From an uncultured Oscillospiraceae bacterium (GTDB lineage Bacteria; Bacillota; Clostridia; Oscillospirales; Oscillospiraceae), in assembly GCA_934589065.1 (NCBI GenBank), contig CAKTNN010000030.1, positions 1 through 26,494 on the forward strand: DNA of 26,494 nucleotides. Direction: 5' to 3'. The notes under the pieces were generated by a model. That model saw only the letters and a program-made list of their open reading frames with translations. It did not search any database and had not been told where the DNA came from. Every line of letters begins with the position of its first letter. Position 1 is the first letter of the stretch. Positions 21,399 to 26,494 of this stretch are shown piece by piece. A program made the position numbers and the translations under genes.

Positions 21399-22124
21399 AT
21401 GACTTTGGACAGCTATTTATTCACCTGTCAGGGCGGACGTTCCTATAACCAGGATGCCGTCGGTTCTTCCAAACTGCCCGGGGGCGGTATCTTTGTAGTG
21501 GCAGATGGTCTGGGCGGTCATCTGGATGGAGAACTGGCCTCCAAATGCGCCGTGGACACCATTCTGTGCCAACACCCAACGCAGGGAGAGCCTCTGGCAG
21601 GCTGGCTGGAAGCGCAGATAAAACTGGCAAACAGCAGAATTCTTTCGCTTCAGGAGCAGCGGCGCTGCAATATGAAAAGCACCGTGGCCGCGCTTGTAAT
21701 CAATGGAACCGATGCGGCCTGGGCAAATGTCGGCGATTCCAGAGTGTACTATCTTCACAACCGGGCTATCGCCGATATCACAGAGGATCACTCCGTCGCC
21801 TATAAAAAGTACAAGTCGGGAGAGATTACCCGGGCGCAGATCGGTACCGACGAGGATCAGTCCTGTCTGCTGCGGGCACTTGGAAATCCAGACAGGAGCC
21901 AGCCTGAATGCCGCGGCCCCCGGCAGCCCATTGAACCGGGAGACGGGTTCTTCCTCTGCTCAGACGGAATGTGGGAATACATTCTGGACGAGGAAATTCT
22001 GGTGGACTTTCTGAAAGCGGATACCGCTCAAACCTGGGGAGAGCTTCTCCAGCTGCGGGCAATGGAGCGGATCCGCTCCGGGAACGATAACCTGTCCCTG
22101 ATCACAGTCAAGGTTACCGACTGA
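21399..22124 (+). CDS. PP2C-family Ser/Thr protein phosphatase (second of two)
   Basis: This 241-residue cytoplasmic phosphatase has the PP2C motifs NQDA (Asp19), VADGLGGH (Asp36), ANVGDSRVYYL, DHS, FLCSDGMWEY (Asp189) and DNLSLITV (Asp230). It differs considerably from the phosphatase at 19247-20062: there is no N-terminal extension, the first motif has Gln in place of Glu, and the flap segment (KYKSGEITRAQI) is the usual bacterial PrpC type. Two phosphatases in one operon suggest different targets or locations. The start at 21399 is chosen because GGAG lies 9 bases upstream; a TTG at 21375 in the same frame overlaps the protease gene. The VWA gene follows after 19 bases. Confidence 0.94.
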   Translation: MTLDSYLFTCQGGRSYNQDAVGSSKLPGGGIFVVADGLGGHLDGELASKCAVDTILCQHPTQGEPLAGWLEAQIKLANSRILSLQEQRRCNMKSTVAALVINGTDAAWANVGDSRVYYLHNRAIADITEDHSVAYKKYKSGEITRAQIGTDEDQSCLLRALGNPDRSQPECRGPRQPIEPGDGFFLCSDGMWEYILDEEILVDFLKADTAQTWGELLQLRAMERIRSGNDNLSLITVKVTD

Positions 22125-22143
22125 GCAATATGGAGGAAACAGA

Positions 22144-23682
22144 ATGATACGCAGAATTTTATCCATATTATCCGCGCTTCTTCTTCTCAGCCAATTCTCC
22201 TGCTGCGTTCTGGCAGATGAGGAGGAAGTGACAACAATACGTTCCAGCTATTGGACAGACAACGTGCTGTATTCCTTTGTCAATTTCTCTCAGGAAAAGC
22301 CGGAGAAATTGGAGGTATCGCTGTTCGTAAACAACTATCAGCAGGAGCAGAAGGCAAATCCGAAGCCCTTCAACGACACCGGAGCCGCGGTGCACTATCT
22401 GCTGCTGGTTGACACTTCCTCATCTATGAGCAAATACGCATATCACCTGAGCGAATTCGCGCAGAGCCTGTTGGAAAACGGAAGCAATCTGGATGTTTCC
22501 ATTGCGACCATGGGAACCGACTTCCGTGTTGCGGCCACTGACCTGACAACCTGGAACGAGGTTCAATCGGTATTGCGCCGACTGAATTACCAGAATGACG
22601 GCAGCGATATTTGCGGTGGGACTGCCAAGGCGTTGGAATACCTGGGCGAGAAGACCTGTCGGGCTGGAGATGTCAGCAGTCTTGTGGTAATTACGGATGG
22701 GGAGCCCTGGTATACCAACGCGCAAACTGTTGAATCGGAGCGGGAAGAACAGGCTGCCAAGGCTGCTGTGTCAATGATGGAGGCCTATCCTGAAATTATC
22801 GTCAATACACTGTGCTTTCAGAATTGGGAAGAGAATGCGTTCGCAGCCCTATCCTCCGGGAAGGGGTTACATTGCAGCGCGAATACCGCCACCGATGCGG
22901 GCAAGATAGGCACTGCTTTCTCTGAGTATATGGACAGCCTGTATACTGTGACCTTCCCGCTGAAAGGGTACGAAGGTACTGAAATGATCGAAGGCTCCGT
23001 ACAGCTGGCCGTAGAAAACAGTTGGTTCTCTCTCGGAAGGATTCGCAATGTGGATATGCAGCCTGCTTTGGAAAGCGGCGACGCAATCGCGATTCCTCCT
23101 GTGGATGAACCGGAGGAATCGCCAACACAGGGCACGGAAAGCACAGAGCCAACGGAAACCGCGGAAGCTACGGAACCCGCAACTGAGACGACAATACCTG
23201 CGGATACTGTTCAGGAATCGACAGCCATGGATACAACTCCGCCTGCCGTAGTACAGGCGGATGGAGCAGAAGGAAACCCTGTATCATGCCTGATGGTTGG
23301 AATGGTCATTGCGATTGCGGCGGCAGTAGCAGCCGTAGTGGTTATTGCGGGTATTCTGGCGAAGAAAAAGAAAGCGGAGGAATTCTCTATCCGAATGCGG
23401 ATGGAAATTCTCTGCGGAGAAGCGGTAAGCAAGAAAGAAATCTACTATCTTACCAATGAACTGCTGATTGGAACGGGAAAGCAATGTGATATTGTAATAC
23501 GGGATCCGAACGCTGCATCGGTGAATACACGCATTTTCAAGCAGGGTCAGATGATCTATATTGAAGATATGGGTTCTCCACAGGGTACAGTGTTGAATGG
23601 AATGCGTATTTTCTCGTCCAACCGGCTGCGCAGCGAGGATGAAATAACCATCGGCAGTACAGTCCTCCGTGTTTTGTTTTAA
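22144..23682 (+). CDS. Extracellular VWA-domain protein with transmembrane helix and cytoplasmic degenerate FHA domain
   Basis: This 512-residue protein has a signal peptide (about 1-24, VLA cut site), then a von Willebrand factor A domain (about 84-265) with a complete MIDAS metal site: DTSSS (90-94), Thr160 and Asp185 in ITDGEP. A small beta domain and a Thr/Glu/Pro-rich stalk (320-375) lead to one membrane helix (about 382-405) with a KKKK stop, then a C-terminal FHA-like domain (about 415-512). In that domain the phosphate-binding GR is GT (443-444) and the S-x2-H motif is SVNTR, without His, so phosphothreonine binding is doubtful. VWA domains bind protein ligands through Mg2+/Mn2+. It is the last gene of the operon; AT-richer codons than in its neighbours are noticeable. 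Confidence 0.92.
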   Translation: MIRRILSILSALLLLSQFSCCVLADEEEVTTIRSSYWTDNVLYSFVNFSQEKPEKLEVSLFVNNYQQEQKANPKPFNDTGAAVHYLLLVDTSSSMSKYAYHLSEFAQSLLENGSNLDVSIATMGTDFRVAATDLTTWNEVQSVLRRLNYQNDGSDICGGTAKALEYLGEKTCRAGDVSSLVVITDGEPWYTNAQTVESEREEQAAKAAVSMMEAYPEIIVNTLCFQNWEENAFAALSSGKGLHCSANTATDAGKIGTAFSEYMDSLYTVTFPLKGYEGTEMIEGSVQLAVENSWFSLGRIRNVDMQPALESGDAIAIPPVDEPEESPTQGTESTEPTETAEATEPATETTIPADTVQESTAMDTTPPAVVQADGAEGNPVSCLMVGMVIAIAAAVAAVVVIAGILAKKKKAEEFSIRMRMEILCGEAVSKKEIYYLTNELLIGTGKQCDIVIRDPNAASVNTRIFKQGQMIYIEDMGSPQGTVLNGMRIFSSNRLRSEDEITIGSTVLRVLF

Positions 23683-23840
23683 GGTCTACTGAATAGGCTG
23701 AAACATTCTGGATGTTCAAATTTGTTGAAATAGAAATATGAAAAATCTCCTTTCCCACAAAACTGCAATTCAATTCACCACAAATGAGTCGCAGTCATGT
23801 GCATTTTGCGAAGGGGGTAAAACCTTCCTTTACAAAATAC

Positions 23841-23880
23841 ACCCTGGTTCGCAATGACAGAGCGTTTTCTAACAGCCCCG
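23841..23880 (-). repeat. Dispersed repeat copy, minus orientation
   Basis: Reading the minus strand, GGGGCTGTTAGAAAACGC (23880-23863) is followed by TGTCATTGCGAACC. It shares the exact GCTGTTAGAAAA and the downstream TGTC..GCG.ACC pattern with the copy at 16205-16262, in opposite orientation. Inward of it, 23801-23840 folds into an imperfect hairpin (GCATTTTGCGAAGGGGG against CCTTCCTTTACAAAATAC). Confidence 0.5.
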
Positions 23881-23890
23881 CTGAGACTTA

Positions 23891-23920
23891 AAAACGCCAT
23901 CCCGTTGGGGATGGCGTTTT
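23891..23920. terminator. Terminator between the phosphosignalling operon and rpoB
   Basis: A perfect 13-bp stem AAAACGCCATCCC / GGGATGGCGTTTT (23891-23903 with 23908-23920) with loop GTTG. It is symmetrical and could act in both directions; it is the first strong terminator after the VWA gene (208 bases downstream). Confidence 0.85.
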
Positions 23921-23957
23921 GCATAAAAAAAGACCCCGAAGGGCCCGGAAAAATGGA

Positions 23958-23986
23958 TTGACATTTGAAGGAAAATCGAATATAAT
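23958..23986 (+). promoter_or_regulatory. Consensus promoter of rpoB
   Basis: Perfect TTGACA (23958-23963) and perfect TATAAT (23981-23986) are separated by 17 bases, the best promoter in the window, as expected for an RNA polymerase gene. Confidence 0.9.
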
Positions 23987-23992
23987 GATGTT

Positions 23993-24140
23993 CCATACTG
24001 TGGCAGTATGCCCATTCGAGGATTCCTCCTCTAACATGGTCATTCTAACACAGGAGGGGGCGAAAGTCAAGAGGGAAGTTAAGCAAAATTGACAACCCGC
24101 CCGAGCGTATCAACAACACACTTCGATAAGAAAGGCTGTG
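23993..24140 (+). promoter_or_regulatory. Structured rpoB leader (about 148 bases)
   Basis: The predicted transcript begins with a 7-bp hairpin CATACTG/CAGTATG (23994-24010). GAGGA-T-TCCTC (24018-24028) can fold on itself, or CCTCCT (24025-24030) can pair with AGGAGG (24052-24057), so alternative folds are possible. A small frame ATG 24036 to TGA 24092 (18 codons) exists but lacks a well-spaced ribosome site. Function is unknown; autogenous control is one possibility. Confidence 0.4.
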
Positions 24141-26494
24141 ATGATCTATATGGCAATGGTCAAGGACGTTATGTTCGGCAAGACCATGCGTAAATCCTAC
24201 GCGAAGTACGAGGAGATTCTGGAAATCCCCAATATGCTGAAGATCCAGAAGGATTCCTATCAGTGGTTCCTGAAAGAGGGCCTGCAGGAAGTCTTCAAGG
24301 ACGTGGGCACCATTACCGATTTCTCCGGTAAGCTGGAGCTGAGTTTCCTGGACTACACCATGGAAGACAAGCCCAAGTACACCATCGAGGAATGCAAGGA
24401 GCGGGATGCTACCTACGCAAAGCCCATCAAGGTGCGGGTTCGTCTGCGCAACACCGAAACCGACGAAATCAAGGAGCAGGAAATCTTCATGGGAGATTTC
24501 CCGGTGATGACCAACGGCGGCACCTTTGTGATCAACGGCGCTGAGCGTGTTATCATTTCTCAGATCGTCCGTTCCCCCGGTATGTACTACGGTCACGAGG
24601 TGGACAAGGCTGACCAGCACACCTACACCGCAACCGTGATTCCTTACCGCGGCGCCTGGCTGGAGTACGAAACCGACAATGCCAATGTTTTCTGGGTGCG
24701 CATCGATAAGAACCGGAAGCTGCCCATCACCAGCCTGATTCGTGCCCTGGGCGTCCAGACCGATGAGGCCATTAAGGAGATGTTCGGCGAAGACCCCCGG
24801 ATTATCGCCACTCTGGAAAAGGACCCCTGCAAGACCCGGGAAGAATCCCTGCTGGAAATCTACCGCCGCCTGCGTCCCGGTGAGCCTCCCACGGTGGAAA
24901 CCGCCGTTGCCCATCTGGAAGGACTGCTGTTCGACCCCCATCGCTACGATGTAAGCAAGGTGGGCCGCTACAAGTTCAATAAGAAGATGGATATCTGGAG
25001 CCGCCTGTCCGGTCAGGAGGCAGCTGAGCCCATTGCCGATCCCCTCACCGGTGAGATTCTCGTCATGCCCGGCGAATTCATCTCCCGTGCCCAGGCCCAC
25101 GACCTGTCCAAGCGGGGCGTAAACCGCGCCGTTATCAAGGTCGGCGACAGCAATGTGGTGGTCTTCTCCAACGGCATGGTGAATATGGCGGACTTTGTTT
25201 CCTTTGATCCTGCCCAGTATGGCATCAAGGAGAAGGTCTGCTTCACCGCCCTGAAGGAAATGCTGGAGACCGTCGGCCCTGACGGCAACTGGGAAGAGGC
25301 CATTGCCGAGCGCATGACCGACCTGATCCCCAACCACATCACCGTGGAAGACATCATGGCTTCCATTAACTATCTGGACTGCGTGGCAATGGGCGTTGGC
25401 GTGCCGGATGATATCGACCATCTGGGCAACCGCCGTCTGCGCTGCGTGGGCGAACTGCTGCAGAACCAGTTCCGCATCGGTTTCAGCCGTCTGGAGCGGG
25501 TGATCCGGGAGCGTATGACCGTCCAGGATCTGGATTCCGTCACCCCCCAGAGCCTGATCAACATCCGGCCCGTTACCGCTGTCATTAAGGAGTTCTTCGG
25601 CTCCTCCCCCCTGAGCCAGTTCATGGACCAGAATAACCCTCTGGCAGAGCTGACCCACAAGCGCCGTCTGTCCGCTCTGGGCCCCGGCGGCCTGAGCCGT
25701 GACCGTGCATCCTTTGATGTGCGTGATATTCACTACACCCATTACGGACGTATGTGCCCCATTGAGACCCCTGAAGGCCCCAACATCGGCCTGATCAACT
25801 ACCTGGCTACCTTTGCCAAGATCAATGAGTATGGCTTCGTAGAGGCTCCCTACCGGAAGGTGGACAAGGCTACCGGCTTTGTCACCCGCGACGTGGAGTA
25901 CATGACCGCCGATGTGGAAGACGATTACTATGTCGGACAGGCCAACGAGCCTCTGGACGAGAACGGCTGCCTGGCAAACGCCCGTATTACCTGCCGTCAC
26001 CGCAACGAGATCATCGAAGTGGATCGCAACATGATCGACTACATCGATGTGTCCCCCAGAATGATGATCTCCATTGCTACCTCCTTTATTCCCTTCCTGC
26101 AGAACGATGACGCAAACCGTGCTCTGATGGGCGCGAATATGCAGCGTCAGGCCGTGCCTCTGCTGACCACCGAGCCCCCTGTCGTTGCCACCGGCATCGA
26201 GCACAAGGCCGCCGTGGACAGTGAAGTCTGCCTGAAAGCCAAGAAGCCCGGCGTCGTCACCGCCGTTTCTGCCGATTCTATTTCCCTGCGCTACGATGAC
26301 GGCGAGACCGAAACTCTGCGCCTGACCAAGTTCGCCCGTTCTAATGCCGGTACCTGCATCAACCAGCGGCCTGCCGTTGTGGTTGGCGAGCGGGTAGATA
26401 CCGAGATGATCGTGGCAGACGGCCCCTCCTGCTCCGGCGGCGAGGTTGCCCTGGGCAAGAACGTGCTCATCGGCTTCGTCACCTGGGAAGGCTA
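24141..26494 (+). CDS. rpoB: DNA-directed RNA polymerase subunit beta (partial, 3' end cut by window)
   Basis: About 784 codons of an expected 1200-1300 are present with no stop before the window end. Hallmarks in order: FPVMTNGGTFVINGAERVIISQ followed by IVRSPG in the N-terminal lobes, then the fork/rifampicin-pocket region from 25611 (LSQFMDQNNPLAELTHKRR followed by LSALGPGGLSRDR), then PIETPEGPNIGLINYLATFA, and GKNVLIGFVTWEG at the end. At the positions where rifampicin resistance most often arises (E. coli 516, 526, 531) the susceptible residues Asp, His and Ser are present. The start at 24141 has AAAGG with 5-base spacing; ATGs at 24150 and 24156 are alternatives. The gene has its own strong promoter. 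rplJ/rplL, which usually precede rpoB, are not directly upstream; rpoC would be expected downstream. Confidence 0.97.
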   Translation, partial: MIYMAMVKDVMFGKTMRKSYAKYEEILEIPNMLKIQKDSYQWFLKEGLQEVFKDVGTITDFSGKLELSFLDYTMEDKPKYTIEECKERDATYAKPIKVRVRLRNTETDEIKEQEIFMGDFPVMTNGGTFVINGAERVIISQIVRSPGMYYGHEVDKADQHTYTATVIPYRGAWLEYETDNANVFWVRIDKNRKLPITSLIRALGVQTDEAIKEMFGEDPRIIATLEKDPCKTREESLLEIYRRLRPGEPPTVETAVAHLEGLLFDPHRYDVSKVGRYKFNKKMDIWSRLSGQEAAEPIADPLTGEILVMPGEFISRAQAHDLSKRGVNRAVIKVGDSNVVVFSNGMVNMADFVSFDPAQYGIKEKVCFTALKEMLETVGPDGNWEEAIAERMTDLIPNHITVEDIMASINYLDCVAMGVGVPDDIDHLGNRRLRCVGELLQNQFRIGFSRLERVIRERMTVQDLDSVTPQSLINIRPVTAVIKEFFGSSPLSQFMDQNNPLAELTHKRRLSALGPGGLSRDRASFDVRDIHYTHYGRMCPIETPEGPNIGLINYLATFAKINEYGFVEAPYRKVDKATGFVTRDVEYMTADVEDDYYVGQANEPLDENGCLANARITCRHRNEIIEVDRNMIDYIDVSPRMMISIATSFIPFLQNDDANRALMGANMQRQAVPLLTTEPPVVATGIEHKAAVDSEVCLKAKKPGVVTAVSADSISLRYDDGETETLRLTKFARSNAGTCINQRPAVVVGERVDTEMIVADGPSCSGGEVALGKNVLIGFVTWEG

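Noticed and set aside
16399..23682. Assignment of the cluster to a T6SS, a tellurite-resistance (ter) system or classical prkC-prpC locus
   Set aside because: No T6SS structural genes, no TerC/TerD genes, no PASTA kinase and no rsgA/rlmN neighbours are visible. These remain analogies only.
24036..24092. 18-codon upstream frame in the rpoB leader as a leader-peptide gene
   Set aside because: The nearest GAGGA is about 13 bases from the ATG and lies in a self-complementary stretch; evidence is too weak to call it coding.
25611..25673. Possible rifampicin-resistance change in rpoB
   Set aside because: The residues at the three most commonly altered positions are the susceptible Asp, His and Ser; nothing in the visible pocket suggests resistance.
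24045..26204. Very long open frame on the minus strand opposite rpoB (719 codons)
   Set aside because: It lies entirely antisense to an unmistakable rpoB, its residue composition (rich in His, Gly, Val) is typical of a reversed GC-biased gene, and it has no recognisable domain.

Overview
The window looks like chromosome of a low-to-mid-GC Firmicute of class Clostridia, most likely an Oscillospirales (Ruminococcaceae/Oscillospiraceae-type) gut bacterium. This rests on gene content and style: AGGAGG-type ribosome sites, near-consensus sigma-A promoters, BioY, a YitT-family protein, an EF-G paralogue and a Firmicutes-type RpoB. It is inference; no rRNA or other taxonomic marker beyond partial rpoB is present.

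Layout. 1-620: a NusG-domain-II protein, then an isolated transcription unit encoding a 20-residue three-cysteine peptide. 628-2330: birA-bioY with a candidate BirA operator over the promoter. 2353-3366 (minus): an FMN-dependent alpha-hydroxy-acid dehydrogenase family protein with an N-terminal Cys cluster. 3615-5201: a membrane diguanylate cyclase, followed by a ~100-bp nested inverted repeat. 5322-7222 (minus): a two-gene glycosyltransferase/acyltransferase unit. 7626-8774 (minus): an AraC-family regulator. 9240-11303: an EF-G-like GTPase. 11438-15459: YitT-family protein, MBOAT acyltransferase, SGNH-like partner and Nudix hydrolase. 15567-16202: a phosphoribosyltransferase-fold protein with a possible RNA switch in its leader.

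16399-23682 is the most interesting region: six tightly packed genes that form a complete Ser/Thr phosphosignalling module. They encode a membrane kinase with an outside BspA/DUF285 repeat domain, a soluble zinc-ribbon/FHA protein, a PP2C phosphatase, a secreted-topology trypsin-like protease joined through one membrane segment to a cytoplasmic FHA domain, a second PP2C, and an extracellular VWA domain joined through one membrane segment to a degenerate FHA domain. The three membrane proteins each appear to place a binding or proteolytic module outside and a phosphosignalling module inside. I know of no named system with this exact composition; the nearest analogues are the TerY-P triads (VWA, PP2C, kinase) and the PpkA/PppA/Fha switch of type VI secretion, but no ter or T6SS genes are visible. 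The cluster is bracketed by inverted copies of a short dispersed repeat.

23891-26494: terminator, perfect-consensus promoter, structured leader and the first ~784 codons of rpoB, cut by the window end.
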